Source: Sphingomonas sp. KR3-1
GTDB lineage: Bacteria; Pseudomonadota; Alphaproteobacteria; Sphingomonadales; Sphingomonadaceae
Reading direction: 5' to 3'
DNA: 64,000 nucleotides
Assembly: GCF_040049295.1 (NCBI RefSeq)
Contig: NZ_JBDZDQ010000001.1
Coordinates: forward strand, 1,426,001 to 1,490,000
Positions within the stretch are counted from its first letter, which is position 1. Every line of letters starts with the position of its first letter. The notes under the pieces are model-generated. The model saw only the letters and a list, made by a program, of their open reading frames with translations, ran no database searches and was not told the DNA's origin. Of this stretch, positions 37,314 through 47,516 are shown piece after piece. Made by a program: the position numbers and the translations under genes.

Positions 37314-38093
37314 ATGCGATTTGCCAAACTCATCATCCTCGGCGCGCTGGCACTGGGCACCGCCGCGCAGGCGCACATGCCCTATCTGCTGCCGACGATG
37401 TTCGACGTGGGCAAGGGCGATCACGTCACCGTCACCTCATCCTTCGGCGAAGACGCGTTCGTGCCCGAGATCGGCATGAAGGACGCGCCCTTCCACTTCA
37501 TCCGGCCCGACGGCACCCAGGGCGAAGTCGGCAAGCCGACCTATCTGCGCGACCTCACCATCTTCGAGGCGGACCTCTCGGCCGAGGGCACTTATCGCCT
37601 CACCACCGGCCAGCGGCTCGGTCGGATGGGCAAGATGTACCAGGCGGGCGGCCAGTGGATCATCGCCGGGGAGGACGGCGCCCCGCCCGCCGGCGCGCGC
37701 ACGGTGGACGTGCAGAGCACGACGCTCGCCGAGGCCTATGTCACCCGCGGTGCGCCCAGCGCCGGCGCATTGAAGCCGATCGGCACCGCGCTCGAGGTCC
37801 AGCCGCTCACCCATCCGGCGGAGATCGCATCGGGCAGCGACGCGCAGTTCCGCCTGCTCTTCGACGGCAAGCCGCTCGCCAATACCGAAGTCACGCTGTT
37901 CCGCGCCGCCGGCAATTACGACGGCAAGAAGATCGCCGCGACGGCCCGTTCGGACGCGCAGGGCAATTTCACGCTGCGTCCCGCCGATGCCGGCCTCTAC
38001 CTGATCCTCGTCCGCCACCGCACCGAGGCACCGGCCGGCTCGGCGGCGCCCTATCGCAGCTACACCTACACGCTGGCGTTCGACGCGGCCTGA
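37314..38093 (+). CDS. DUF4198 domain periplasmic protein
   Basis: 259 residues with a signal peptide (MRFAKLIILGALALGTAAQA) and mature start HMPYLLPTMFDVGKGDHVTV. The N-terminal His after cleavage and the two-sandwich layout, with a second domain PLANTEVTLFRAAGNYDGKK and RPADAGLYLILVRH, match DUF4198. This family is linked from context to metal or cofactor uptake beside TonB systems. It is preceded by GAGGG and by the Fur-like inverted repeat. It is transcribed alone and appears to mark the right edge of the glycan locus. Confidence 0.8.
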   Translation: MRFAKLIILGALALGTAAQAHMPYLLPTMFDVGKGDHVTVTSSFGEDAFVPEIGMKDAPFHFIRPDGTQGEVGKPTYLRDLTIFEADLSAEGTYRLTTGQRLGRMGKMYQAGGQWIIAGEDGAPPAGARTVDVQSTTLAEAYVTRGAPSAGALKPIGTALEVQPLTHPAEIASGSDAQFRLLFDGKPLANTEVTLFRAAGNYDGKKIAATARSDAQGNFTLRPADAGLYLILVRHRTEAPAGSAAPYRSYTYTLAFDAA

Positions 38094-38207
38094 GCGCGCA
38101 CGGCTCGTCGCCGCACAACCACGATATGCCGCACCAATGGCCCGCCGGTGTGGATTTGTTCACCGATCGGCGGCAGGCCCGGCCCCGGGCAATGTGGGGC
38201 GCAGGCA

Positions 38208-38627
38208 ATGGGGGCAAGGTTCGAGCGAAGGATGGCATTTGCCGCCATGGCAATGCTGCTTTCGCCTTGCGCGATCTCCCATGCCAACGCGCCCGGCCTG
38301 GCGTCCGCCGCCGCGATCGCCACGGGCGAGGCGAGCTATTATGCCGACCGCTTCGCCGGCAAGCGCACCGCGAGCGGCGAAGCCTATGATCCCGGTGACT
38401 TCACCGCCGCGCATCGCAGCCTGCCCTTCGGCACGCGCGTGCGCGTCACCGATGTCGCGAGCGGGCGCAGCGTGGTCGTGCGGATCAACGACCGCGGCCC
38501 TTGGGACAAGGGCCGGCTGATCGACGTTTCGCGCGCGGCGGCCACCGAAATCGGCCTTGCCCGCCGGGGCCGGGGCACCGTCTCGCTCGCGCTGGCGGAA
38601 GACGAGGCCGAGACCGGCCAGGACTAG
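38208..38627 (+). CDS. RlpA-like septal ring lytic transglycosylase domain protein
   Basis: 139 residues: a signal peptide (MAFAAMAMLLSPCAISHANA region), then a double-psi beta-barrel. The typical signature is GEASYYADRFAGKRTASGEAYDPGDFTAAHRSLPFGT, followed by VRINDRGPWDKGRLIDVSRAAA. RlpA proteins cleave naked glycan strands at the septum. This one lacks the SPOR domain, so it is a minimal barrel-only form. The start could be the ATG at 38208 or 38232. A cysteine sits near the cleavage region, but LSPC is a poor lipobox. Confidence 0.85.
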   Translation: MGARFERRMAFAAMAMLLSPCAISHANAPGLASAAAIATGEASYYADRFAGKRTASGEAYDPGDFTAAHRSLPFGTRVRVTDVASGRSVVVRINDRGPWDKGRLIDVSRAAATEIGLARRGRGTVSLALAEDEAETGQD

Positions 38628-38632
38628 AGTCC

Positions 38633-39481
38633 CTAGCGGAACGCCCAGCGCAAGGTGCGCGCCACGCCGCGCGTGCCGATGCGCACCGCCGGCGTCGCCA
38701 GCCCGGCGCCCGAAAGCCCATGCATCGCCCGCGCCCAGCCGGGCAGCAAGTCGACCGCCGCGCCGAAGGTGAGCGCCTGGAAGGGCATCACCACCGGGCT
38801 CGGCGCCGGTTGATCAAGCACCATGCGCGCCACTTCGCGGGTACGGTCGTCGACAACGAGCTCGGGACGCATCCGGGCGATCAGCGCATCGGCCTCGGCG
38901 CGGCTGCGCGGCACGTCGATCGTGCCCAGTGCTTCGGCGATGCGGGCGAAATCGGCGAAATAGCTGTCCTGGTCGGCCAGGCTCATGCCCGGCTCGGCAT
39001 AGCGGATCCAGGCATCAAGGAAGCTCACCGCCTCGGTGACGTGGACCCAGGCGAGCAGGCGCGGATCGTCAGCCGCATAGGGTGTGCCATCGGGCAGCAC
39101 GCCCTTCACCCGGGTGTGCACGTCGCGGACCTTGTCGATCATCGCCTGCGCCTCGGCGGCCGAGCCATAGGTGGTCACCGCGATGAAGCGCGCGGTGCGC
39201 CTGAGGCGCCCGAGCATGTCGCCGCGGAAGGTCGAATGGTCCCACACGCCGGCGAGCACTGCGGGATGGAGCATCTGGAGCAGCAGCGCCGTCACCCCGC
39301 CGACCATCATCGTGGTGACGTCGCCATGCACGCGCCACACCACCGATTTGGGCCCGAACAGACTTTCGTCGGGCTTGCGCTGCACCGGCTTCTCGCCCTT
39401 GGCCTGGTCGTTGAACACCGCGCGCACCTGGCCGATCAGCGCGCCGCGCATCCGTTTCGCAATGCCGTCCGCCGGGTTCAT
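38633..39481 (-). CDS. Oxygenase MpaB family protein (DUF2236)
   Basis: 282 residues. Signature segments are VVWRVHGDVTTMMVGGVTALLLQMLHP, GVWDHSTFRGDMLGRLRRTARF and AWVHVTEAVSFLDAWIRY, matching the MpaB/rubber-oxygenase-like DUF2236 family. Some members bind heme b and cleave C=C bonds. No signal peptide is seen. It ends five bases from the RlpA stop (convergent). The substrate is unknown. Confidence 0.85.
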   Translation of the reverse strand: MNPADGIAKRMRGALIGQVRAVFNDQAKGEKPVQRKPDESLFGPKSVVWRVHGDVTTMMVGGVTALLLQMLHPAVLAGVWDHSTFRGDMLGRLRRTARFIAVTTYGSAAEAQAMIDKVRDVHTRVKGVLPDGTPYAADDPRLLAWVHVTEAVSFLDAWIRYAEPGMSLADQDSYFADFARIAEALGTIDVPRSRAEADALIARMRPELVVDDRTREVARMVLDQPAPSPVVMPFQALTFGAAVDLLPGWARAMHGLSGAGLATPAVRIGTRGVARTLRWAFR

Positions 39482-39581
39482 GCTGCCCAGATTAGGGCCC
39501 GCCACTTCCAGCGCAAGAAGCGGAGTTCGCGCGCCCGCGGCCGATCCTAGGCGTGGCACCGTTCGCAATCACGGAGCTCCC

Positions 39582-40292
39582 ATGACCGATTCCCCTGTCT
39601 CGATTCCGCATGTCACGATCGAACCCTCGATCCTCTATCTCGGCACCCCCGTTGTCCTGGTCAGCACGCTGAACCCGGACGGCACCGCCAATCTTGCGCC
39701 GATGTCGTCCGCCTGGTGGCTCGGATGGCGGTGCATGCTCGGCCTGCAGACTGCATCGCAGACGCCGCAGAATATGATCCGCACCGGGCAGTGCGTGCTC
39801 AACCTGGCGTCGCCGGCGCAGGGCGATGCGGTGAACCGGCTGACCCGGCTGACCGGCACCAGGGAAGTGCCCGAGCTCAAGCAGCGGCTGGGCTATGCCT
39901 ATGAACCACGCAAGTTCGAGGCGGCTGGCCTCACACCGATCGCCGCGCAGACCGTGGCGGCGCCGCGCGTACTCGAATGCCCGATCCAGCTCGAAGCGGT
40001 CGTCGCCGAGCGGCACGACATGATGGCCGACGACCCCCAGGTCGCGGGGCTGCTCTCGGCCTTCGAGGTGCGCATCACCCGGGTCCATGTGCATCCGAGC
40101 CTGCTCATGGAAGGGCATGAGAACCGGATCGACCCGGCCAAATGGCAGCCGCTGATCATGAACTTCCAGAAGCTCTACGGCGTCTCGAGCAGCGAGATCG
40201 TCCCGTCGCGCCTCGCGGCGATCGACGAGCGGATCTACCGTATGCCCGATGTCGATCGCGCACGAGAGGCAATGCTCGAGACGGTCGGCTGA
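39582..40292 (+). CDS. Flavin reductase-like domain protein
   Basis: 236 residues beginning MTDSPVSIPHVTIEPSILYLGTPVVLVSTL. The FMN-binding split barrel of the flavin reductase-like family is suggested by GTANLAPMSSAWWLGWRCMLGLQ, QNMIRTGQCVLNLAS and LECPIQLEAVVAE. Members reduce flavin with NAD(P)H or act as FMN-dependent oxidoreductases. The ATG at 39582 follows GGAGC. The gap to the divergent MpaB-like gene is 100 bases, and they may share a promoter region. The physiological partner is unknown. Confidence 0.82.
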   Translation: MTDSPVSIPHVTIEPSILYLGTPVVLVSTLNPDGTANLAPMSSAWWLGWRCMLGLQTASQTPQNMIRTGQCVLNLASPAQGDAVNRLTRLTGTREVPELKQRLGYAYEPRKFEAAGLTPIAAQTVAAPRVLECPIQLEAVVAERHDMMADDPQVAGLLSAFEVRITRVHVHPSLLMEGHENRIDPAKWQPLIMNFQKLYGVSSSEIVPSRLAAIDERIYRMPDVDRAREAMLETVG

Positions 40293-40388
40293 CCGGACTC
40301 AGGACTCACAGCTTTCGCGCAACCGCCCCGTTTTCGTTGCAGGCGCGAACTGATAGGGTGTCATGACGCCAAATCCCGGGGGTGAGTC

Positions 40389-41399
40389 TTGCTGCGATCC
40401 AAGCGAATCCGCGCGCTGTTGCTCACGGCCGCCACCGGGCTGCTCGCCACCGCCGGTGCCGCGCAGATGCGTCCGATCGGCGGCGGCAGCGTGATGGCGT
40501 CGGTCGCGCGGCTGCAGCCCGGCGAGTTCCTGTGGGTGCCCGAGATCGCCCCCAGGGGGCCGATGCTGGTGGTGGTCAACATCGCCACCCAGCGCGTGGT
40601 CGCCTATCGCAACGGCGTGCCGATCGCAGTCTCGACGATCTCGACCGGGCGCGAGGGCCACCGCACGCCCACCGGCGTGTTCACGATCCTGCAAAAGGCC
40701 AAGTGGCACCGCTCGAGCAAATATTCGAACGCGCCGATGCCGTTCATGCAGCGGCTGACCTGGTACGGGATCGCGCTCCACGCCGGCAATCTGCCGGGCT
40801 ATCCAGCCTCGCATGGCTGCATCCGCCTGCCCGAGGCGTTCGCGCGGCTGCTGTTCGACGAGACCGAGCTCGGCATGACCGTGATCGTCACCAACCAGGC
40901 GCCGGCGCTGCGGATCGGCGCCAATCCGCTGTCGCCTGCGCTGCCGGCCGGGCCCGCGGTGTGGCGCCCCGAGCTCTCGCCCTCCGGCCCGGTCTCGATC
41001 GTGGTGAGCGGCGCGGACCGGCGGATGGTGGTTCTGCGCGGTGGCGTCGAGATCGGATCGGCGCCGGTGGCGTTCGACGGCGAGATCGAGCGGATGCAGG
41101 CCTATGTGCTGCAGGACGTGGTGGCTGGCGACTATCGCTGGAAGCGCATGGCGCTGCCCGGCGAGGGGAGCGCCGCCGCCGGCTATGCCGCGCCCGATGC
41201 CGGCCGTTTCCAGGGCAGCGACCCGTTCCGCCGCGCGCTCGCCGGCGTGGTCGGGCCGGGTACGACGCTGGTGGTGATCCCCGATTCGCTCGGCCTGGGC
41301 GCCGATCTCGCCCCGCCCGCCGAGAACCCCGATGCGATCATCGAGAATGATCCCGGCCTGGGCGGCTGGGGAAGCGATGCGGAAGTCACTTCGCGCTGA
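40389..41399 (+). CDS. L,D-transpeptidase (YkuD) family protein
   Basis: 336 residues with a signal peptide (LLLTAATGLLATAGAAQ). The YkuD catalytic motif is HGCIRLP with H142 and C144, inside YGIALHAGNLPGYPASHGCIRL. The preceding STISTGREGHRTPTGVFTILQ is the usual substrate-loop segment. These enzymes form 3-3 peptidoglycan crosslinks or attach proteins to peptidoglycan. The start is a TTG at 40389 with GGGGGTGAG just upstream. A C-terminal 130-residue part, rich in Gly/Ala, is extra relative to minimal enzymes and unassigned. Confidence 0.88.
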   Translation: MLRSKRIRALLLTAATGLLATAGAAQMRPIGGGSVMASVARLQPGEFLWVPEIAPRGPMLVVVNIATQRVVAYRNGVPIAVSTISTGREGHRTPTGVFTILQKAKWHRSSKYSNAPMPFMQRLTWYGIALHAGNLPGYPASHGCIRLPEAFARLLFDETELGMTVIVTNQAPALRIGANPLSPALPAGPAVWRPELSPSGPVSIVVSGADRRMVVLRGGVEIGSAPVAFDGEIERMQAYVLQDVVAGDYRWKRMALPGEGSAAAGYAAPDAGRFQGSDPFRRALAGVVGPGTTLVVIPDSLGLGADLAPPAENPDAIIENDPGLGGWGSDAEVTSR

Positions 41400-41494
41400 T
41401 TCCTCGGACGTTTGCGGCGAAAAGCGAAACTAAACGCACCCCCAAGCGCTTATCCATTGACCCCGTAACGTTCCGCAGTGCAGCAACGCGCCTC

Positions 41495-44167
<2,673 letters not shown>

Positions 44168-44171
44168 TCCA

Positions 44172-44340
44172 ATCCTCCCCCATCGGGGGAGGTGGCATGC
44201 GAAGCATGACGGAGGGGGCGGCGAGGCGAAGCCACGCCGTCCTGAACGCGCGGCAGGCGGTGGATGCGCCGTTGGCGCGCCCCTCCACCATTTGCTGCGC
44301 AATGGTCCCCCTCCCTCGCCGCTGCGCTCTGGGGGCGGAT
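44172..44340. repeat. REP-like GGGGGAGG repeat region after ppc
   Basis: CCTCCCCCATCGGGGGAGG is a perfect short palindrome followed by GGCATGCGAAGCATGACGG, another small hairpin. The segment continues to 44340 with no gene. This is a common type of sphingomonad intergenic repeat and may serve as terminator between convergent ppc and the thioesterase gene. Confidence 0.6.
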
Positions 44341-44733
44341 TTAGGAAAGAAACGGCGCCGCCACTTCGGGCGGCACCCGGATCAGCCGGCCCGTCGCGCG
44401 GTCGATGATCGCCCAGGTGGTCTTGGCCTCGACGCGGACCTTCCCGTCTGCCCCGGTGAACTTCATGTAGCGATCGAAGCGCGCGCCGCGGGGCGGTTCG
44501 GGCACCCAGGTCTCGCCGGTCACCGTCTCGCCGGCCACGACATTGCCGCGATAGTCGATCTCGTGGCGGGTCACGACCCACATATAGGCTTCGCTATGCT
44601 CGGGCGCGGCGACGGCATACCAGTGCGCGACCGCGACGTCCTGGATCCACTTCACCCAGACGGCATTGTTGACATGGCCGAGCTCGTCGATGTCCTCGGG
44701 CCCGGCAGTGATCTGTGCGGTGTAACTGGCCAT
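44341..44733 (-). CDS. Acyl-CoA thioesterase (4-hydroxybenzoyl-CoA thioesterase fold)
   Basis: 130 residues, single hot-dog fold. The N-terminal AGPEDIDELGHVNNAVWVKWIQD holds the catalytic-type Asp and His-Val-Asn of the 4HBT class, followed by HEIDYRGNVVAGE, GETWV and KTTWAIIDRATGRLIRVP. It should hydrolyse a short or medium acyl-CoA; the physiological substrate is unknown. Transcribed leftwards toward ppc. Confidence 0.88.
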   Translation of the reverse strand: MASYTAQITAGPEDIDELGHVNNAVWVKWIQDVAVAHWYAVAAPEHSEAYMWVVTRHEIDYRGNVVAGETVTGETWVPEPPRGARFDRYMKFTGADGKVRVEAKTTWAIIDRATGRLIRVPPEVAAPFLS

Positions 44734-44798
44734 GCGCCCCTTCTAGCTTAACCAATCTCGGAAGCGCAGCCTTCATCCCCCGGCGCTATCCCGGCACG

Positions 44799-45002
44799 AT
44801 GATCCCGCGCCGCCCTTCCCGCATCTTCCGCAGCCGCTGGGCCGCGCTGTTCTGGGCGGCCGGCGTGATCTTCACCGCGGTCACCTTTGTCGGGATGGGC
44901 GACAAGGAGAGCCACCAGGCGGCGGCCGCGCTCGAGGACGCGACCGGCACCAATGTCAGCAACAGCGATCTCGGCGTGCTGGAAAACTTCGTCAACGGCT
45001 AG
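44799..45002 (+). CDS. Small single-pass membrane protein
   Basis: 67 residues: a basic N-terminus (MIPRRPSRIFRSRW), one membrane span (AALFWAAGVIFTAVTFVGMG) and an acidic/polar tail (ALEDATGTNVSNSDLGVLENF). There is no recognised domain. Its stop codon overlaps that of the convergent lipoprotein gene by two bases (44999-45002). Coding character is plausible but unproven. Confidence 0.5.
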   Translation: MIPRRPSRIFRSRWAALFWAAGVIFTAVTFVGMGDKESHQAAAALEDATGTNVSNSDLGVLENFVNG

Positions 45003-45853
45003 CGGATCACCGCGCAGGCGATCGGCGGCTGGCCGGGCGCCTCGAAGGCCATGGTGTCGCCCTTGCCCTGGAAGCTGATGCGCCCATCCGAATAGCGGAT
45101 GCCCGAGGCCATGCGCTGCTGCTTGAGAACGATCGTGCGCCCGGCGCGGACGAGCATCACCTGGCCGTGGTCCGGATCGAAGCGCGCGACGATGCGCACC
45201 CCGTCGATGCAGCGGAACCGCGCCTGCGAGCGATTGTCGACCGTCGCCGGCACCGCCTCGCCCGGGCGCGGCTTCAGGTCGCTGGCGCTGATATGCCAGC
45301 TTTTCTGCTCGGGCGTGGCGCCATCGACCACCGCGCGGCTCAGCGTCACCGATCCGCGCAGGTTGAACGGGCCGCCGGCCTTGAGATTGCCATAGGCGCG
45401 CACCGGCACGGTGACATAGCGTGATCCCGCCGCACCCTCGATGCCCGACGGCGCGCCGATCTCGGCATGATAGTCGCGATATCTGGCGAAGCTGGCGGCG
45501 AACGCGTCGCGCGGCATTCCCGCAGCGCCCGGCTTCCACAGCGCATAGGCTTGGCCATATTTGCCCTCGCCGAGCAGCGCATAATAGGTCTGGACGACAT
45601 TGGCCGCACCCTGCGCGCTGTCCGCAGCGAACGGCGCCTCGCTTACCACCTCGCGCGTCGGCGTGGCAGCAGGCGCCGGCGATCCGATCGTCGTGGTCGC
45701 CTTGGTCGTCGTCCTGACCGGGGCCTTGTCCAGCGGCGCAGGCGACGCGTCGTCGGTGACGTTGGTCACCTCGCTCTGCACGATGCTGTTCTCCGGCGCC
45801 GGCTGGCTGGAGCAGGCACCGAGCGCGAGCAGGGCAATCAGGGGTAGGCGCAT
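44999..45853 (-). CDS. Lipoprotein with C-terminal MliC-like domain
   Basis: 284 residues. Lipobox LLALGAC near residue 15 marks an outer-membrane lipoprotein. A Thr/Pro-rich linker follows (residues about 20-70). A helical/beta domain with VVQTYYALLGEGKYGQAYALW may be a transport- or NTF2-like fold. The C-terminal 70 residues resemble MliC lysozyme inhibitors (FRCIDGVRIVARFD, IACAVIR, paired Cys). A role in resisting lysozyme is inferred. The ATG at 45853 follows GAGGAA; the one at 45868 has no ribosome site. Confidence 0.7.
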   Translation of the reverse strand: MRLPLIALLALGACSSQPAPENSIVQSEVTNVTDDASPAPLDKAPVRTTTKATTTIGSPAPAATPTREVVSEAPFAADSAQGAANVVQTYYALLGEGKYGQAYALWKPGAAGMPRDAFAASFARYRDYHAEIGAPSGIEGAAGSRYVTVPVRAYGNLKAGGPFNLRGSVTLSRAVVDGATPEQKSWHISASDLKPRPGEAVPATVDNRSQARFRCIDGVRIVARFDPDHGQVMLVRAGRTIVLKQQRMASGIRYSDGRISFQGKGDTMAFEAPGQPPIACAVIR

Positions 45854-45909
45854 CCGGGAATTCCTCATTCGTTCGGGAGCGTAACGAATGGCCGGATGTG
45901 CCCGTTCCT

Positions 45910-46320
45910 TCAGTCGAGCGGCTTGTTGCCGACAAAGCCGAGCTTGGTGATCCCGGCGCGCTTCACCACGGCGAGCACGCCGTCGAAGCGCTCATAGCGT
46001 GCCTCAGGATCGGTCTGCACGTGTAGCACCGCGCCCGATTGCTGGAGCGCCGACAGCTTCTGCGGCAGCACCGCATCGGCGATCGCGCTGCCGTTCCAGT
46101 AAAGCGCCCCCTGCCGGTCGATCGCCAGCACCGAGGGCGGCAGCTGTTCGGCTGCGCTCGGATTGGGCGGCGGCAGCTCGATCGGCAGCTTGTGGGTGGC
46201 GATCGGGATGGCGAGGATGATGACGACGAGGAGCACCAGCATCACATCGATCAGGGGCGTGATGTTGATCGCGCCGATCGGGGCGGATTCGGCAATGCGA
46301 GCACGGACGACACGGGCCAT
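45910..46320 (-). CDS. ExbD/TolR-family biopolymer transport protein
   Basis: 136 residues. The N-terminal INITPLIDVMLVLLVVIILA is the ExbD/TolR transmembrane helix with its essential Asp, followed by a periplasmic domain with LAIDRQGALYWNG and LHVQTDPEARYERFDGVLAVV. It harnesses proton motive force with ExbB to energise TonB. No exbB or tonB gene is adjacent, so it must use a partner encoded elsewhere. It starts after GGAGAGGTGCC and sits just downstream of a palindrome at 46337-46356. Confidence 0.9.
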   Translation of the reverse strand: MARVVRARIAESAPIGAINITPLIDVMLVLLVVIILAIPIATHKLPIELPPPNPSAAEQLPPSVLAIDRQGALYWNGSAIADAVLPQKLSALQQSGAVLHVQTDPEARYERFDGVLAVVKRAGITKLGFVGNKPLD

Positions 46321-46336
46321 GGCACCTCTCCTCGTT

Positions 46337-46356
46337 ATGATGTTGTAACATATCAT
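46337..46356. promoter_or_regulatory. Palindrome upstream of exbD-like gene (Zur/Fur-like)
   Basis: ATGAT-GTTGTAAC-ATATCAT is dyad-like, with inner ATGTT-GT-AACAT perfect. It lies 17 bases upstream of the start codon. The AT-rich TGTT..AACA core resembles zinc-regulator (Zur) boxes in alphaproteobacteria; this is from memory and unscored. Confidence 0.4.
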
Positions 46357-46377
46357 GCGAAAGGCGGATGGCAAGCT

Positions 46378-46480
46378 TCTCCCTCTCCCCTTTTGGGGGA
46401 GAGGCGCAGTACGTCTTGAGACGATTGCGCAGGGAACGCGGCGGAATCCTGCCTCTCTCCCCGCCAGCGGGGAGAGGGAG
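46378..46480. repeat. Two GGGGAGAG hairpins between exbD-like and YdeI-like genes
   Basis: CTCTCCCCTTTTGGGGGAGAG (46383-46402 region) and CTCTCCCCGCCAGCGGGGAGAG (46456-46477) are two related palindromes about 50 bases apart. No gene lies between them. They could act as terminators or REP elements. Confidence 0.55.
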
Positions 46481-46484
46481 GTGC

Positions 46485-47075
46485 TCAGCAATTCTCGTAT
46501 TTCCAGTTGCGGCGCTTGCCCTCGCGCATCCAGGCCATCGCTTCGCCGACGCGTTTGGCCCTGGTCTCGGGCCGCTTGGCCTCGCCGATCCACTCGCAAT
46601 ATTCGCGGCGGCAGCTCGGCGGAAAGCCATCGAAGGTCGCGCGGGCGGCTTCGTCCCCGGCCAGCGCCGCGGCGAGCTCGGGCGGCACTTCCACTTCGCC
46701 CTTGGGCGCCGCGCGCGGCCGTGCCGGCTTGCCCTCGCCCAGCGTCGCCGCCGCCTCGCGGATCAGCCGCTCGACTTCGGCGGCATCGGGCAGGTCGGCG
46801 AGCGACTCGATCCGGCCGAACTGGCCCATCGCCTCGCCTTCCTTGCCGGTCTCATTGGCCTGGCGGTTCCAGAAGCCGAAGCTCGCATGCGCCTTGAACG
46901 CCGCCATGTTGGCGAAAGGCCTGCCGCCAAGCGTGAAGAAGGGGTGCGACCATTTGATCGTCTCCTCCACCTCGGGGACCGCGGCGTGGAAGCGCGCACG
47001 AATCCAGGTGAGGATCGGCCGCGCGAATTCCGCACGGCTGGCGATATAGGCATCTACCTTGGGGTCGCTGGCCAT
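46485..47075 (-). CDS. YdeI/OmpD-associated family protein (DUF1801 type)
   Basis: 196 residues. The N-terminal half has the DUF1801-like segment IRARFHAAVPEVEETIKWSHPFFTLGG, NMAAFKAHASFGFW. The C-terminal half has VPPELAAALAGDEAARATFDGFPPSCRREYCEWIGEAKRPETRAKRV, the YdeI/OmdA motif. Function is unknown; members in other bacteria are linked to stress and peptide resistance. It shows no signal peptide. Confidence 0.85.
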   Translation of the reverse strand: MASDPKVDAYIASRAEFARPILTWIRARFHAAVPEVEETIKWSHPFFTLGGRPFANMAAFKAHASFGFWNRQANETGKEGEAMGQFGRIESLADLPDAAEVERLIREAAATLGEGKPARPRAAPKGEVEVPPELAAALAGDEAARATFDGFPPSCRREYCEWIGEAKRPETRAKRVGEAMAWMREGKRRNWKYENC

Positions 47076-47108
47076 GGGGCGGCATGTTCCGCCGCCCCCG
47101 GCCGAACG

Positions 47109-47438
47109 TCAAGGCTCGAGCGAATCCTCGTCTGCGTCGTCGAGGTCGTCGTCATCGTCCTCGTCGAAATCCTCCTGGACCTCATCCTCGGCGACGGCAG
47201 TCTCGGCCTGGTCGGCGTCGTCGTCTTCCTCGCCGATCTCGTCATCGACCATCTTGAGGTCGTCTTCGTCCGCGTCGTCGTCATCGCCATAGTCGGGCGC
47301 GAGGTCGGTCAGGAGATTGCCGTCGCTCGGGCCGTCATTGGTCGCCTCCAGGATCTCGGCGCGCTGGCTTTCGTCATAGCCCTCTTCGTCGAACCCGTCG
47401 TCGCCCGAACCGCGTCCCGGAACCTGATGACCACCCAT
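47109..47438 (-). CDS. Small, extremely acidic protein
   Basis: 109 residues with a patterned N-terminus (GHQVPGRGSGDDGFDEEGYDESQRAEILEA) and then a tract that is mostly Asp and Glu (DDDDADEDD, DEDDDDDLDDADED). There are no cysteines and no signal peptide. Proteins of this composition are sometimes labelled 'DNA primase' in sphingomonad genomes, but no primase motif is present. It could be a nucleic-acid mimic or disordered chaperone. The ATG at 47438 has GAGG upstream; 47450 is an alternative. Confidence 0.6.
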   Translation of the reverse strand: MGGHQVPGRGSGDDGFDEEGYDESQRAEILEATNDGPSDGNLLTDLAPDYGDDDDADEDDLKMVDDEIGEEDDDADQAETAVAEDEVQEDFDEDDDDDLDDADEDSLEP

Positions 47439-47516
47439 ATCTGACCTCACTCCTGTCGCTCGCCCTGTTGACGAGGCTTCACGGGTGCGAACGGCGGGAA
47501 AGGCCCAAGCGTTCCC

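Noticed and set aside
47054-47290. Ser/Thr-rich frames opposite the acidic protein gene
   Set aside because: They are reverse or shifted readings of GAC/GAG-rich codons (Ser-, Arg- and Thr-rich runs) and have no start-site support.
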